Shown here piece after piece: positions 18,738 through 29,159 of a DNA stretch of 64,000 nucleotides. Position numbers and translations under genes: made by a program. This stretch comes from Haliea alexandrii. Lineage in GTDB: Bacteria; Pseudomonadota; Gammaproteobacteria; Pseudomonadales; Halieaceae. The stretch covers positions 992,001 through 1,056,000 of the forward strand of contig NZ_RFLW01000001.1 of assembly GCF_003719295.1 (NCBI RefSeq), given 5' to 3'. The first letter of the stretch is position 1. Each line of letters begins with the position of its first letter. Under the pieces are notes generated by a model. The model was not told where the DNA came from. It did not search any database and saw only the letters and a program-made list of their open reading frames with translations.

Positions 18738-19610
18738 ATGAAATTCTGGCAAGCGCTGGTGTGGACTGAACCGGAGCAGCTGGTGCCGCTGGCACAGTTC
18801 GCCGAAGAGCTGGGGTTCCATGGGGTGTTCAATGCCGACCACGCTGTATTTCCCGAGGATGTGAAGTCCCCCTACCCGTACGCTGAGAATGGTGTTGCGC
18901 CGATGACCGCGGATGCACCCTACCCGGACTGTTGGGTGAGTATTGCCTTCATGGCCGCCGCCACCCGCCGCCTGCATTTTACGACATCCATTTATGTGTT
19001 GCCGCTGCGCAATCCCTTTGAGGTGGCCAAGGCCGCAGGCTCGCTGGATATTTTCAGTGGCGGCCGCTTTGCGCTGGGAGTTGGCGCGGGCTGGATGCAA
19101 GACGAATATGACATTTATGACGTCCCTTTTCGCCGGCGCGGCGAGCGCATGGATGAAATGATCGATGTGATGCACAAGCTCTGGCAGGGGGGCATGGTAG
19201 ACCACGACGGCCCTCTGTTCCCGTTCCCGCGCCTGTGCATCGAGCCGGCCCCGGGGCACAACGTGCCCCTTTATGTCGGCGGTGCCAACGAGGCGGCCCT
19301 GCGCCGTGCCGCGGTGCGTGGCGACGGCTGGATTGGTGCGGGCAACCATCCGGACGAGGTGCCTGCGCTGATGGCGCGGCTGCGTGCACTGCGCGAGGCG
19401 GCCGGGCGCGCGGCCGAGCCCTTCGAGACCATTGTCGGGCTGACGACGCCGCTGGACGTTGCGACCTTGCAGCGTCTGGAAGAGGCCGGTATGACCTCGG
19501 CGGTGAACCTGCCTTTCAGTTTCGCCTTGGGCAAGCATTCAACGCTCGACGCCAAGAAGCGTTTCATGGAGGACTTCGAGCGGCGCATCATGCGTCCGCT
19601 ACGTGGTTGA
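18738..19610 (+). CDS. LLM-class (luciferase-like) flavin/F420-dependent oxidoreductase
   Basis: A 290-residue TIM-barrel oxidoreductase of the luciferase-like superfamily. Typical features are EELGFHGVFNADH near residue 30, the central LGVGAGWMQDEYDIY and PLYVGGANEAALRRAA. Such proteins bind F420 or FMN; without an F420 pathway in view the cofactor is undecided. The ATG at 18738 follows GAGGAG by six bases. A VOC protein begins 18 bp downstream, so the two probably form an operon. The substrate is unknown. Confidence 0.82.
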   Translation: MKFWQALVWTEPEQLVPLAQFAEELGFHGVFNADHAVFPEDVKSPYPYAENGVAPMTADAPYPDCWVSIAFMAAATRRLHFTTSIYVLPLRNPFEVAKAAGSLDIFSGGRFALGVGAGWMQDEYDIYDVPFRRRGERMDEMIDVMHKLWQGGMVDHDGPLFPFPRLCIEPAPGHNVPLYVGGANEAALRRAAVRGDGWIGAGNHPDEVPALMARLRALREAAGRAAEPFETIVGLTTPLDVATLQRLEEAGMTSAVNLPFSFALGKHSTLDAKKRFMEDFERRIMRPLRG

Positions 19611-19628
19611 ACAACGGAGAGGAATGAC

Positions 19629-20105
19629 ATGTCAGAAGACCAGCGACTGCAGGCGCTCGGCCTGCCCCCGATTGACCAGATCGGTTTTGTAGTAAAAGAC
19701 CTCGATGCCTGGATAGCCCGTTTCGATCCGGTATTCGGCCCCTTTTCCCGGATGAATGGATCGGTAGAGGGCGCCGACTTCCGTGGCCGCCGCGAAGATG
19801 TGCAGCTGCGGCTGGGCTTTGGGCGCAGCGGGGGCGTTGAAATCGAGCTGATCGAGTGGCAGTCGGGCGTCAGTCCACACAGCGAATTCATTGAGTCCGG
19901 GCGCGAGGGCATGCATCACCTGCGTTTTCGCGTCGAGGATACCGACCACTGGGTTGAGAAGCTCGCCGCCATTGGGTACACACCGTTCTGGTACAAGCGC
20001 TGGAACAGCGATACGGTATTTGCCTACCTGGAGAGCCCGGATTTCCCACTCTGCCTGGAGCTGCTGCAAATGCCGCAAGAAGGCGCGGGCGCGCCGCAGC
20101 CATAA
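19629..20105 (+). CDS. VOC family protein
   Basis: A 158-residue glyoxalase/bleomycin-resistance superfamily protein resembling methylmalonyl-CoA epimerase-like members. It has an N-terminal IDQIGFVVKDLDAW strand-helix, a central EIELIEW and a second half with MHHLRFRVEDTDHW. Several metal-ligand positions of characterised enzymes are conserved (His-His and Glu), but a specific function cannot be assigned. It is co-directional with the LLM gene and probably co-transcribed. Confidence 0.78.
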   Translation: MSEDQRLQALGLPPIDQIGFVVKDLDAWIARFDPVFGPFSRMNGSVEGADFRGRREDVQLRLGFGRSGGVEIELIEWQSGVSPHSEFIESGREGMHHLRFRVEDTDHWVEKLAAIGYTPFWYKRWNSDTVFAYLESPDFPLCLELLQMPQEGAGAPQP

Positions 20106-20163
20106 CATGTGCCGCGGAACCTATCGTGCGCGTTGAAACCGTGCTTTTTTCTCTGCGGGGCTG

Positions 20164-20192
20164 TTGACCGGGCGTGGCGGCGTACCTATAAT
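20164..20192 (+). promoter_or_regulatory. Strong sigma-70 promoter for tRNA-fMet/rimP-nusA unit
   Basis: TTGACC (20164-20169), a 17-bp spacer and a perfect TATAAT (20187-20192). Transcription should start near 20199, about 75 bases before the tRNA. Confidence 0.8.
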
Positions 20193-20274
20193 GCACAGCC
20201 TCGAATTTGGGCCGGTAATGTTGGTTAGGCCCAGTATGAAGTGCCAAGGGGCCTTCAGGTCGAGGAAGTTTTGA

Positions 20275-20351
<77 letters not shown>

Positions 20352-20392
20352 ACATACGTGTCGTCCGCTCCGAATTGGCGGCACGTTTCGTC

Positions 20393-20415
20393 AAAGCCCC
20401 TTCTTGGGGCTTTTT
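20393..20415 (+). terminator. Terminator/attenuator between tRNA-fMet and rimP
   Basis: AAGCCCC-TTCTT-GGGGCTT runs into five T residues. Because no other promoter is obvious before rimP, partial read-through would set expression of the nusA operon. Confidence 0.75.
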
Positions 20416-20479
20416 CGTATCTGCGAAAAATGCAGGCGTTTTTGCAAGCGTAACCGCCGGTGGCGGAAATGGAGTCGGA

Positions 20480-20974
20480 TTGACGGCCAGGCAACAGGAA
20501 CTGCAGGCACTGCTGGAACCCACAGTGGTCGCCCTCGGCTTTGACCTCTGGGGCATCGAGTATGCTGCCCAGGGCAAGGACAGTGTGCTGCGCGTCTTCA
20601 TTGATGCCCAGTCGGGCGTGACTGTGGACGACTGCGCCGCGGTGAGTGCGCAGGTCAGTGCCGTGCTGGATGTCGAGGACCCGATCACCGGTGAATATAC
20701 CCTGGAGGTGTCTTCGCCCGGTGTCGACCGCCTGCTGTTTCGCCTGGAACAGTTTCCACCGTTCTTTGGCGAATGGATTGAGGTGCGTTTGCGCAGGCCC
20801 TTCGAGGGGCGGCGCAATTTCAAAGGCATTTTGCAAAGTATCGAAGGCGATGAGGTTGTGGTGCGTGTAGACGACCACGAGTACCTGCTGCCCTATGGCG
20901 CCGTGGACAAGGCGCGTGTTCATCCCCGCATCGAGGGTGCGGCCAGCGTAACTGACGAGGCTACGAATGACTAA
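20480..20974 (+). CDS. rimP: Ribosome maturation factor RimP
   Basis: Assists 30S subunit maturation. With a TTG start at 20480 the product is 164 residues. The conserved centre is [20 protein letters not shown] and [10 protein letters not shown], followed by the C-terminal SH3-like part ([24 protein letters not shown]). The TTG is preferred because it has GGAG five bases upstream and gives an N-terminus ([13 protein letters not shown]) aligned with Pseudomonas RimP; the frame extends upstream without a conserved sequence. It overlaps nusA by eight bases. Confidence 0.93.
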   Translation: MTARQQELQALLEPTVVALGFDLWGIEYAAQGKDSVLRVFIDAQSGVTVDDCAAVSAQVSAVLDVEDPITGEYTLEVSSPGVDRLLFRLEQFPPFFGEWIEVRLRRPFEGRRNFKGILQSIEGDEVVVRVDDHEYLLPYGAVDKARVHPRIEGAASVTDEATND

Positions 20975-22460
20975 AGAGATCCTGATGGTGGCTGAGGCCG
21001 TCTCGAATGAGAAAGGCGTGTCCGAGGACATCATTTTCGAGGCGATCGAGCTGGCGCTGGCAACAGCGACCAAGAAGCGCTACGACGAGGATGCCGATAT
21101 CGAGGTGACGATCGACCGCAAGACGGGCGACTACGTCACTGTGCGTCGCTGGCTGGTGGTTCCCGATGATGAAATGGCGCTGCTGGGCACCCAGTTCACC
21201 ACCGAGGAAGCAATAGAGAAGGAGCCGAGCCTCAAGCCCGGCGACATCTATGAGGAGTCGGTGGAGAACGTAGGCTTCGGGCGCATTGCCGCACAGACCG
21301 CCAAGCAGGTGATCGTGCAGCGTGTGCGCGACGCCGAGCGTGCGCAAGTCGTTGAGCTTTATCTGGAGCGCGTGGGCGAGCTGGTTGCCGGCACCGTGAA
21401 GAAAGTCACGCGCGATAATGTGATTGTCGACCTCGGCAGCAACGCCGAGGGCCTGCTGCCCCGCGACCAGCTGGTAGGTCGCGAGACGTTCCGTGTTAAC
21501 GACCGGGTGCGTGCCATTCTGCGCGAGATCAGCGCGGAGACGCGCGGCCCTCAGCTGATGCTGAGCCGCTCCTGTCCGGAAATGCTCATTGAGCTGTTCA
21601 AGATTGAAGTGCCGGAAATTGCCGAAGAGGTCATCCAGATCAAGGCCGCCGCCCGCGACCCGGGTTCGCGTGCCAAGATTGCGGTAAAAACCAACGACCA
21701 GCGTATCGATCCGGTCGGGGCGTGTGTTGGTATGCGCGGCTCGCGTGTACAGGCGGTCTCCAACGAGCTGGACAATGAGCGTGTGGACATCATCCTCTGG
21801 GACGATAACCCGGCGCAACTGGTGATCAACGCCATGTCACCGGCCGAGGTCGAGTCTATCGTGGTCGATGAAGACAGCGGCACCATGGATGTGGCGGTTG
21901 CGGAAGACAACCTGGCGCAGGCCATCGGCCGCTCCGGGCAGAACGTGCGACTGGCCAGCGAGCTGACCGGCTGGACCATCAACGTCATGAGCAACGAGGA
22001 AGCTGCCGAGAAGCACGAGGCGGAGGCCGGCGAAGTGATCCAGATGTTCGTTGAGCAGCTGGATATTGATGAGGAAGTGGCCGAGATCCTGGTCGAGGAA
22101 GGCTTTACCACGCTGGAAGAGGTGGCCTACGTGCCACTGGAAGAAATGACCGCAGTGGACGGCTTCGATGAAGAGATCGCCGAGGAATTGCGGGCGCGCG
22201 CCAAGGATGCGCTGCTGACCCAGGCGATTGCCTCGGAAGAGCAGCTCGGTGCCAACGAGCCCGCTCAGGACCTGCTGGAGATGGACGGTATGGATCGTCA
22301 CCTGGCCTTTGTGTTGGCCAGCCGTGGTGTGGTCACCATGGAGGATCTCGCGGAACAGGGTGTCGATGAATTGATGGACATTCCGGAAATGACCGAGGAG
22401 CGCGCAGGAGAGCTGATCATGACAGCGCGCGCACCCTGGTTTGCCGAGGAGAGTGAATAG
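20967..22460 (+). CDS. nusA: Transcription termination/antitermination factor NusA
   Basis: Binds RNA polymerase and modulates pausing, termination and rRNA antitermination. The product is 497 residues (E. coli 495). The domain order is an N-terminal polymerase-binding domain (1-130), S1 (about 135-200, [18 protein letters not shown]), two KH domains (about 205-345, with [12 protein letters not shown]), and two acidic C-terminal repeats (about 365-495). The start [16 protein letters not shown] matches the family. It overlaps the end of rimP and is followed 60 bp later by infB. Confidence 0.97.
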   Translation: MTKEILMVAEAVSNEKGVSEDIIFEAIELALATATKKRYDEDADIEVTIDRKTGDYVTVRRWLVVPDDEMALLGTQFTTEEAIEKEPSLKPGDIYEESVENVGFGRIAAQTAKQVIVQRVRDAERAQVVELYLERVGELVAGTVKKVTRDNVIVDLGSNAEGLLPRDQLVGRETFRVNDRVRAILREISAETRGPQLMLSRSCPEMLIELFKIEVPEIAEEVIQIKAAARDPGSRAKIAVKTNDQRIDPVGACVGMRGSRVQAVSNELDNERVDIILWDDNPAQLVINAMSPAEVESIVVDEDSGTMDVAVAEDNLAQAIGRSGQNVRLASELTGWTINVMSNEEAAEKHEAEAGEVIQMFVEQLDIDEEVAEILVEEGFTTLEEVAYVPLEEMTAVDGFDEEIAEELRARAKDALLTQAIASEEQLGANEPAQDLLEMDGMDRHLAFVLASRGVVTMEDLAEQGVDELMDIPEMTEERAGELIMTARAPWFAEESE

Positions 22461-22520
22461 GCCAGTACAGGCGTTTTTACTCTAGGCATCAGGGTTTCAC
22501 GGGATTAAGGAGAATTTTGC

Positions 22521-25202
22521 ATGGCGCAAGTGACAGTACAGCAGCTCGCGGAAACAGTGGGAGCGCCCGTTGACCGTCTGCTGACGCAGATGAAGGAAGC
22601 GGGTCTGCCTCACTCGGCTGCCGGTGAGGCCGTGTCGGAAGAAGACAAGCAGACGCTGCTCACCTTCCTGAAGCGCAGCCATGGTGAGTCCACCGCGGCG
22701 CCCAAGCGCATCACCCTGAAACGCAAGACGATCAGCACGCTGAGAACGTCAGGTTCACAGGGCAAGAAAACGGTGAACGTGGAAGTGCGCAAGAAACGCA
22801 CCTACGTGAAGCGCGACGCCTCGGACGCCGATTCGGAAATGCAGGACGCGGCCAAGCTGGAAGCCGCTGCGCTTGCAGAGGCCGAGCGACAGGCGGCGGA
22901 AGCGCGTGCTGCCGCAGAAGCGGAAGCGGCAGAAAAAGCAGCCCGCGAAGCGGCCGAGGCCGAGGAAGAGGCAGCCGTTGCTGCCGCCGCGGCATCCGTG
23001 CCCGAGCCAGAGCCGGAAGACGAGAAAGACCTGGACCCGGAAATTCTGCGGCAGCGTGCAGCCGAGCGGCGTATGGCGCGCGAGGCGGCGGAGGCCGAGG
23101 CGCGCAAAGCTGCCATGGAGGCACGCAAGGCCGAGGAAGAGCGGGTCAAGGTGGAAGCCGCGGCAAAAGTGGAACGGGAAAAAGAAGCCGCAGCCAAGCG
23201 GCCCAAGCGCCTGCACGATGCGCCCGCGCCACAAACCGAAGAGCAGCGCAAGAAGGCGGCTCGTGGCCGGCTCGATCGCAGCTCTCCCGGCGGTCGCGGT
23301 AAGCAGCGTGGCCACAACCTGTCATTGTCCGACCTGGAAGCAGCGGAATCCGGCATGATGCGCCGCCGCGGCGGGCGCAAGAAGATGCGTGGTGGTTCCC
23401 ATGCGGAGCACGGTAAACACGGATTCGAGATGCCTACAGAGAAAAGAGCCCACGAAGTCGAACTGGCCGACATGACCTCGGTCGGCGGCCTGGCGCAGCA
23501 GATGTCGGTGAAGGCCGGCGAAGTGATCAAGGAGCTGATGAAGCTCGGCGTCATGGCCACCATCAACCAGATGATCGACCAGGACACGGCGATCCTCGTG
23601 GTTGAGGAGATGGGGCACAAACCGAAGTTGATCAGCGCCGATGCGCTGGAAGAAAAGCTGGAAGAGACCCTGGCGCAGCACGAGGGTACGCTGGAGTCAC
23701 GCGCCCCGGTGGTGACGGTGATGGGCCACGTAGACCACGGCAAGACTTCGCTGCTCGACTACATTCGCAAGGCGAAGGTGGCTTCCGGTGAGGCGGGTGG
23801 TATCACCCAGCACATTGGTGCCTACCACGTGGAAACTGGCCACGGCATGATCTCCTTCCTCGACACCCCCGGGCACGCGGCCTTTACCGCCATGCGCGCC
23901 CGCGGTGCGAAGAGCACGGATATCGTCATTCTGGTGGTGGCCGCCGATGACGGCGTCATGCCGCAGACCGAAGAAGCCGTGCAGCACGCCAAGGCTGCCA
24001 AGGTGCCCCTGATTGTCGCCATCAACAAGATGGACAAGGAGGGCGCCGACCCCGACCGCGTCAAGAGTGAACTGGCGGCCCGGGAGGTGATTCCCGAGGA
24101 TTGGGGCGGCGATACCCAGTTTATCGAAGTGTCTGCACACACCGGCGACGGCGTTGATAACCTGCTGGACGCCGTGCTGCTGCAGGCCGAAGTGCTGGAG
24201 CTGCAGGCACCGCGCGACGTACCCGCACAGGGCATCGTGATCGAGTCGCGCCTGGATAAAGGCCGCGGCCCGGTGGCTTCGCTGCTGATCCAGAGCGGCA
24301 CCCTGCGCCAGGGCGACATCGTGCTGGCCGGGCTGCAATATGGCCGCGTGCGCGCCATGCTGGATGAAAACGGCAAGAACATCACCGAAGCCGGACCGAG
24401 TATTCCGGTGGAAATCCTGGGCCTCGATGGCACGCCGGATGCCGGTGACCTGTTCGCGGTGGTTGAAAGCGAGAAGCGGGCGCGTGAAGTGGCCCAGTAC
24501 CGTCAGGACAAGACACGCGACAGCAAGCTGCAGCGTCAGCAGGCGGCGAAGCTCGACAACATGTTCGAGAGCATGACGGCGGGCGAGAAGAAAACACTCA
24601 ACGTGGTGGTCAAGGCAGACGTGCGCGGCTCTCTGGAGGCCATCCAGACGGCGTTGCTGGACCTCGGCAACGACGAAGTGCAAGTGAACATCGTCTCCGG
24701 TGGTGTCGGCGGTCTGGCCGAAACCGATATCACCCTGGCAATCACTTCGAGTGCCGTGGTGTTTGGTTTCAACGTGCGCGCCGATGCCTCTGCGCGCCGT
24801 CTGGTGGAAAACGAGGGGGTGGATCTGCGGTACTACAACGTGATCTACGATCTCATTGACGACGTGAAGCAGGCCCTGACCGGGATGCTGGCGCCGGAAA
24901 TGCGCGAGGAAATTCTCGGCATCGCCGAGGTGCGCGACGTGTTCCGCTCACCCAAATTTGGCGCCATTGCCGGCTGCATGGTGATCGAGGGCACGGTGTA
25001 CCGTTCGCGCCCCATCCGCGTGCTGCGCGACAACGTGGTGATTTACCAGGGCGAACTGGAATCCCTGCGCCGCTTCAAGGACGATGCCAGCGAGGTGCGC
25101 AACGGCATGGAGTGCGGTATCGGCGTCAAGAACTACAATGACGTCAAGCCGGGCGACCTGATTGAAGTATACGAAGTCAAGGAGTTTGCCCGCACCCTGT
25201 AG
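22521..25202 (+). CDS. infB: Translation initiation factor IF-2
   Basis: GTPase that delivers fMet-tRNA to the 30S subunit. The product is 893 residues (E. coli 890). An N-terminal IF2_N domain is followed by a long Ala/Glu/Lys/Arg-rich helix (about 95-240) and a second IF2_N domain (about 315-365). The GTPase domain has G1 [10 protein letters not shown]3 DTPGHA and G4 NKMD, with domains II-IV following. ATG 22521 follows AAGGAG. It sits in the classic nusA-infB-rbfA-truB-rpsO-pnp cluster. Confidence 0.97.
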   Translation: MAQVTVQQLAETVGAPVDRLLTQMKEAGLPHSAAGEAVSEEDKQTLLTFLKRSHGESTAAPKRITLKRKTISTLRTSGSQGKKTVNVEVRKKRTYVKRDASDADSEMQDAAKLEAAALAEAERQAAEARAAAEAEAAEKAAREAAEAEEEAAVAAAAASVPEPEPEDEKDLDPEILRQRAAERRMAREAAEAEARKAAMEARKAEEERVKVEAAAKVEREKEAAAKRPKRLHDAPAPQTEEQRKKAARGRLDRSSPGGRGKQRGHNLSLSDLEAAESGMMRRRGGRKKMRGGSHAEHGKHGFEMPTEKRAHEVELADMTSVGGLAQQMSVKAGEVIKELMKLGVMATINQMIDQDTAILVVEEMGHKPKLISADALEEKLEETLAQHEGTLESRAPVVTVMGHVDHGKTSLLDYIRKAKVASGEAGGITQHIGAYHVETGHGMISFLDTPGHAAFTAMRARGAKSTDIVILVVAADDGVMPQTEEAVQHAKAAKVPLIVAINKMDKEGADPDRVKSELAAREVIPEDWGGDTQFIEVSAHTGDGVDNLLDAVLLQAEVLELQAPRDVPAQGIVIESRLDKGRGPVASLLIQSGTLRQGDIVLAGLQYGRVRAMLDENGKNITEAGPSIPVEILGLDGTPDAGDLFAVVESEKRAREVAQYRQDKTRDSKLQRQQAAKLDNMFESMTAGEKKTLNVVVKADVRGSLEAIQTALLDLGNDEVQVNIVSGGVGGLAETDITLAITSSAVVFGFNVRADASARRLVENEGVDLRYYNVIYDLIDDVKQALTGMLAPEMREEILGIAEVRDVFRSPKFGAIAGCMVIEGTVYRSRPIRVLRDNVVIYQGELESLRRFKDDASEVRNGMECGIGVKNYNDVKPGDLIEVYEVKEFARTL

Positions 25203-25213
25203 GCGGCCCTGTT

Positions 25214-25615
25214 ATGGCGAAGGAATACAGTCGTACCCAGCGCGTTGCGGATTACCTGCAACGCGAGCTGGCGCAACAGATCCAGCTCGAGTTGCGTGAC
25301 CCGCGGATCGGTATGGTCAGCATCACGGGCGTGGATGTCAGCCGCGACCTGGGGCATGCCAAGGTCTACTTTACGCGTCTCGGCAGCGATTGCGCCGACG
25401 AGGCACGGGAGGCCGCGGAGGTGCTGAACAAGGCTGCCGGCTTCCTGCGCAGCCGGCTGTCCCGCGACAGCAATATGCGTAGTGTGCCGCAACTGCGTTT
25501 CTATTTTGATAGCAGCGTGGGCCGCGGACGGGATATGGAAGCGCTGATCCAGCGTGCCGGTGAGGCGGACCGGGAACTGGGTCTGCGCGATGACGAGCCG
25601 GGCGAAGAGTCCTAG
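25214..25615 (+). CDS. rbfA: Ribosome-binding factor A
   Basis: 30S assembly factor with a KH-like fold, 133 residues. Diagnostic stretches are [16 protein letters not shown] at the N-terminus, [20 protein letters not shown] and [11 protein letters not shown]. It starts 11 bp after infB, and its stop shares one base with the truB start (TAGTG). Confidence 0.95.
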   Translation: MAKEYSRTQRVADYLQRELAQQIQLELRDPRIGMVSITGVDVSRDLGHAKVYFTRLGSDCADEAREAAEVLNKAAGFLRSRLSRDSNMRSVPQLRFYFDSSVGRGRDMEALIQRAGEADRELGLRDDEPGEES

Positions 25616-26544
25616 TGGCGCGGCAACGCAAGGGTCGGCCGCTGGATGGCATATTGCTGTTGGACAAGCCCGCCGGGTTAAGCTCCAACCAGGCGCTGCA
25701 GCGGGCCAAGCGGCTCTTTTTTGCCGCCAAGGCAGGCCATACGGGTAGCCTTGACCCGCTGGCGACAGGGGTGCTGCCGCTGTGCTTCGGCGAGGCGACC
25801 AAGTTTTCCCAGTACCTGCTGGATGCCGATAAAGCCTATGCCAGCACCTTTGTGCTGGGTGAGCGGCGCAGTACGGGAGACGCCGAGGGCGAGGTGCTCG
25901 CCACCGCAAATGCCGGCGCCATCAGCCGTGAGCAGGTCGAGCAGGCACTGGAGGCGTTCCGCGGTGCAATCGAGCAGGTGCCTTCCATGTACTCGGCACT
26001 GAAGCACGCCGGTCAGCCCCTGTATAAGTTGGCCCGTAAAGGGCAGGAAGTGGAGCGTGCAGCGCGGCCTGTGGTGGTGCACCGGCTGGAGTTGCTGGCG
26101 TTTCGACCCGGCGAACGGGCCGAAGTGGACCTGCAGCTCGAGTGCAGCAAAGGCACGTATGTGCGTTCGATTGCCGAGGACCTCGGTGCAGCCCTGGGCT
26201 GTGGCGGCTATGTGAGTGCGCTGCGACGCACGCGCGCCGGGCCTTTTGCGCTCGACCAGTGCGTTACGCTGACGGCGTTGGAGGCACTGAAGGATGCCGA
26301 GCGGCTGGCGGACATGGACGCGCTGCTGCTGCCCGCGGATACGGCGCTGGACGCACTGCCCACCGTGCGACTGACCGAGTCCGGCGGTTACTACCTGCGC
26401 CAGGGTCAACCGGTTCAGGTGCCAAACGCGCCCCACAATGGTATGGTGCGCGTCGCCCTGGAAACTGGTGAGTTTCTGGGCGTAGGCGAAATATTGGACG
26501 ATGGGCGCGTTGCGCCGCGTCGCCTGATAGTCACCGGGAGGTGA
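25615..26544 (+). CDS. truB: tRNA pseudouridine(55) synthase
   Basis: Makes pseudouridine 55 in the T-loop of tRNAs. The product is 309 residues. The catalytic aspartate is Asp47 in GHTGSLDPLATGVLP, and KAYASTFVLG and CSKGTYVRSIAEDLG are also typical. It starts at a GTG overlapping the rbfA stop. The C-terminal PUA-like extension is present. A perfect hairpin GTCACC-GGGA-GGTGAC covers its stop codon (26530-26545). Confidence 0.96.
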   Translation: MARQRKGRPLDGILLLDKPAGLSSNQALQRAKRLFFAAKAGHTGSLDPLATGVLPLCFGEATKFSQYLLDADKAYASTFVLGERRSTGDAEGEVLATANAGAISREQVEQALEAFRGAIEQVPSMYSALKHAGQPLYKLARKGQEVERAARPVVVHRLELLAFRPGERAEVDLQLECSKGTYVRSIAEDLGAALGCGGYVSALRRTRAGPFALDQCVTLTALEALKDAERLADMDALLLPADTALDALPTVRLTESGGYYLRQGQPVQVPNAPHNGMVRVALETGEFLGVGEILDDGRVAPRRLIVTGR

Positions 26545-26550
26545 CGCGAA

Positions 26551-26585
26551 CCTGTCTGTAAATCTGCACGGACAGGCTCTTTCTA
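26551..26585 (+). terminator. Possible weak terminator between truB and rpsO
   Basis: CCTGTC (26551-26556) pairs with GACAGG (26571-26576), followed by CTCTTTCT. The T-tract is broken, so termination would be partial. Confidence 0.35.
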
Positions 26586-26648
26586 TCGAACTCCACCGCG
26601 CTCTGTTAAAGCGGGTGGAACATGCAGATTAATTGAGAGGAAATTGAC

Positions 26649-26918
26649 ATGGCTTTAGAAGCTGCGAAGAAAGCAGAAATCGTTAAAGAGTACCAGACCA
26701 GCGAGAGTGACACCGGGTCGCCGGAAGTCCAGGTTGCGCTGCTGACAGCAAACATCATTCAGCTGCAGGACCACTTCCAGGCTCACAAGCACGACCACCA
26801 CTCACGCCGCGGCCTGATCCGCATGGTGAACCAGCGCCGCAAGCTGCTCGACTACCTGAAGCGCAAGGATGTGACGCGCTACGCCGAGCTGATCAAGCGA
26901 CTGGGTCTGCGTCGATAA
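26649..26918 (+). CDS. rpsO: Ribosomal protein S15
   Basis: Primary 16S rRNA-binding protein of the 30S platform, 89 residues, the standard length. It contains [13 protein letters not shown], the [11 protein letters not shown] loop and [12 protein letters not shown]. The start is preceded by GAGAGGA. In E. coli S15 represses its own translation through its leader. The 104-bp leader region here has no hairpin that I can assign to that mechanism. Confidence 0.97.
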   Translation: MALEAAKKAEIVKEYQTSESDTGSPEVQVALLTANIIQLQDHFQAHKHDHHSRRGLIRMVNQRRKLLDYLKRKDVTRYAELIKRLGLRR

Positions 26919-26930
26919 GCGGTACCACAT

Positions 26931-26951
26931 ACCGGGGCCTTGTGCCCCGGT
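26931..26951 (+). terminator. Hairpin between rpsO and pnp
   Basis: ACCGGGGC-CTTGT-GCCCCGGT is a perfect 8-bp stem without a clean T-run. In E. coli the same place holds the rpsO terminator and a processing region that separates the rpsO and pnp messages. The same role is inferred. Confidence 0.55.
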
Positions 26952-26978
26952 TGTCATATTCAGCATTGGAGAAATAAT

Positions 26979-29105
26979 GTGAATCCAGTTAGAAAGACCT
27001 TCCAGTACGGTGGCCAGACAGTCACCCTGGAAACGGGTCGGATTGCCAGGCAGGCAACCGGCGCGGTTCTGGTTACCGTCGAAAACACCTCAGTTCTGGT
27101 TACCGTTGTGGCGGAAAAGAGCGCCAAGCCGGGCCAGCCATTTTTTCCCCTGGCCGTGCATTACACGGAAAAGACCTACTCGGTAGGCAAGATCCCCGGC
27201 GGCTTTTTCAAGCGTGAAGCCCGCCCCAGCGAGAAAGAGACCCTCACCTCGCGCCTGATCGACCGGCCGATTCGTCCCCTGTTCCCCAACGGCTTCATGA
27301 ACGAAGTGCAGGTTATCTGTACCGTGATGTCGGCGGACAAGCACATTGACCCGGATATCCCGGCAATGATCGGCACCTCGGCCGCCCTGGCGATTTCCGG
27401 CTGCCCGTTCAATGGCCCCATCGGCGGCGCGCGCGTCGGCTTCAATGACAGCACCGGTTATATGCTCAATCCCACCTACGACCAGCTCAAGGACAGCAAG
27501 CTGGATATGGTCGTGGCAGGCACGGAACACGCCGTATTGATGGTGGAGTCTGAAGCGAAGGAACTGTCGGAAGACCAGATGCTGGGTGCTGTATTGTTTG
27601 CCCACCAGGAAATGCAGGTGGTGATTCAGGCTATTCGCGATCTGGCCGCAGAAGCTGGCAAGCCGCGTTGGGACTGGCAGCCGCCGGCTGTGAACGAAGA
27701 GCTCACCGCCGCTGTTGAAACTCAGGTCAAGACTGACCTGGGCGAGGCTTATCGCATCACGGAAAAAGCGCTGCGCTACGACCGCGTGTCTGAAGTGCGC
27801 AAGGCCTGTGTGGCTGCGCTGGCGGTTGAAGGCGGCCCCTCCGAAGACGAAATCAAGGACGTGTTCAAGGCCGTCGAAAAGAACCTGGTGCGCAAGCGCA
27901 TTCTTGCCGGTGAGCCGCGCATTGATGGTCGCGACACACGCACTGTTCGGGCCATTGCCTGCGAAACCGATATTCTTCCCAAGGTGCACGGCTCTGCGCT
28001 GTTCACCCGTGGCGAGACTCAGGCCATCGGTGCGGTCACCCTGGGCTCCACCCGCGACTCGCAGATCATTGATGCGCTGGAAGGCGAGCGCCGCGATCCC
28101 TTCATGCTGCACTACAACTTCCCCCCCTACTCGGTGGGTGAAGCGGGCCGTGTTGGCTTTACCAGCCGTCGCGAAGTGGGTCACGGGCGTCTGGCGCGTC
28201 GCGGCCTGGCCGCCGTGCTGCCGAGCGCTGAAGCGTTTCCCTACACCATTCGTGTGGTCTCGGAGATCACCGAGTCCAACGGCTCCAGCTCCATGGCCTC
28301 GGTGTGTGTGGGCTCCATGGCGATGATGGCGGCAGGCGTGCCGTTGAGCGCACCGGTAGCCGGTATCGCAATGGGCCTGGTGAAGGATGGCAACCAGTTT
28401 GCCGTGCTCACCGACATCCTGGGTGACGAAGATCATCTGGGTGACATGGACTTCAAGGTTGCCGGTACGGCGGCTGGTGTTACCGCGCTGCAAATGGATA
28501 TCAAGATCGAAGGTATCAATGAGCAGATCATGGAAATCGCCCTGCAACAGGCGCAACAGGCCCGTCTGCATATTCTGGGGCAGATGAATGCTGTGCTGGC
28601 CGAGCCGCGTCAGGTGCTGTCTGACAATGCGCCGAGCATGCTCACGCTGAAGGTCGATTCGGACAAGATCCGCGACATCATCGGCAAAGGCGGCGCGACC
28701 ATCCGCTCCATCACCGAGGCGTCCGGTGCTACTGTAGACATCGACGACGACGGTACGGTGCGTGTGTTTGGCCAGGACAAGGCCGCTCGCGACAAGGCGG
28801 TGGCGATGATCGAAGAGATCACCGCCGAAGCGGAAGTGGGTGCCGTGTACAAGGGCACCGTTGCCCGCATCGTTGATTTCGGCGCTTTCGTCAATATCCT
28901 GCCGGGCAAGGACGGTTTGGTACACATCTCCCAGATTGCGCACCAGCGCGTGGAGAATGTGTCCGATTACCTCAAGGAAGGTCAGGAAATCGAAGTGAAG
29001 GTGCTGGACGTGGACCAGCGTGGCCGTATCAAGCTGTCCATCAAGGAACTGCTTGAAGACGACACCGCCCCCGACGCCGAGAGCGGAAGCTCAGACGAGG
29101 GTTAA
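26979..29105 (+). CDS. pnp: Polyribonucleotide nucleotidyltransferase (PNPase)
   Basis: Phosphorolytic 3'-5' exoribonuclease of the RNA degradosome. The product is 708 residues (E. coli 711). Two RNase PH domains surround an all-alpha segment, followed by KH ([14 protein letters not shown]) and S1 ([19 protein letters not shown]). The start is GTG at 26979 with GGAG seven bases upstream and gives [11 protein letters not shown], matching the family. An overlapping ATG at 26977 runs straight into a stop. Confidence 0.97.
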   Translation: MNPVRKTFQYGGQTVTLETGRIARQATGAVLVTVENTSVLVTVVAEKSAKPGQPFFPLAVHYTEKTYSVGKIPGGFFKREARPSEKETLTSRLIDRPIRPLFPNGFMNEVQVICTVMSADKHIDPDIPAMIGTSAALAISGCPFNGPIGGARVGFNDSTGYMLNPTYDQLKDSKLDMVVAGTEHAVLMVESEAKELSEDQMLGAVLFAHQEMQVVIQAIRDLAAEAGKPRWDWQPPAVNEELTAAVETQVKTDLGEAYRITEKALRYDRVSEVRKACVAALAVEGGPSEDEIKDVFKAVEKNLVRKRILAGEPRIDGRDTRTVRAIACETDILPKVHGSALFTRGETQAIGAVTLGSTRDSQIIDALEGERRDPFMLHYNFPPYSVGEAGRVGFTSRREVGHGRLARRGLAAVLPSAEAFPYTIRVVSEITESNGSSSMASVCVGSMAMMAAGVPLSAPVAGIAMGLVKDGNQFAVLTDILGDEDHLGDMDFKVAGTAAGVTALQMDIKIEGINEQIMEIALQQAQQARLHILGQMNAVLAEPRQVLSDNAPSMLTLKVDSDKIRDIIGKGGATIRSITEASGATVDIDDDGTVRVFGQDKAARDKAVAMIEEITAEAEVGAVYKGTVARIVDFGAFVNILPGKDGLVHISQIAHQRVENVSDYLKEGQEIEVKVLDVDQRGRIKLSIKELLEDDTAPDAESGSSDEG

Positions 29106-29115
29106 ACCCGGGACA

Positions 29116-29149
29116 CACAAAAAAGGGCGCTTCGGCGCCCTTTTTTGTG
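29116..29149. terminator. Bidirectional Rho-independent terminator
   Basis: A perfect 15-bp inverted repeat with a TTCG loop: CACAAAAAAGGGCGC / GCGCCCTTTTTTGTG. A-runs and T-runs on both sides let it end pnp on the plus strand and the permease on the minus strand. Confidence 0.9.
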
Positions 29150-29159
29150 GCTGCGGTTT

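Noticed and set aside
27090-28943. A 617-codon open frame antisense to pnp
   Set aside because: The histidine- and arginine-rich translation has no recognisable domain; pnp on the other strand is certain.
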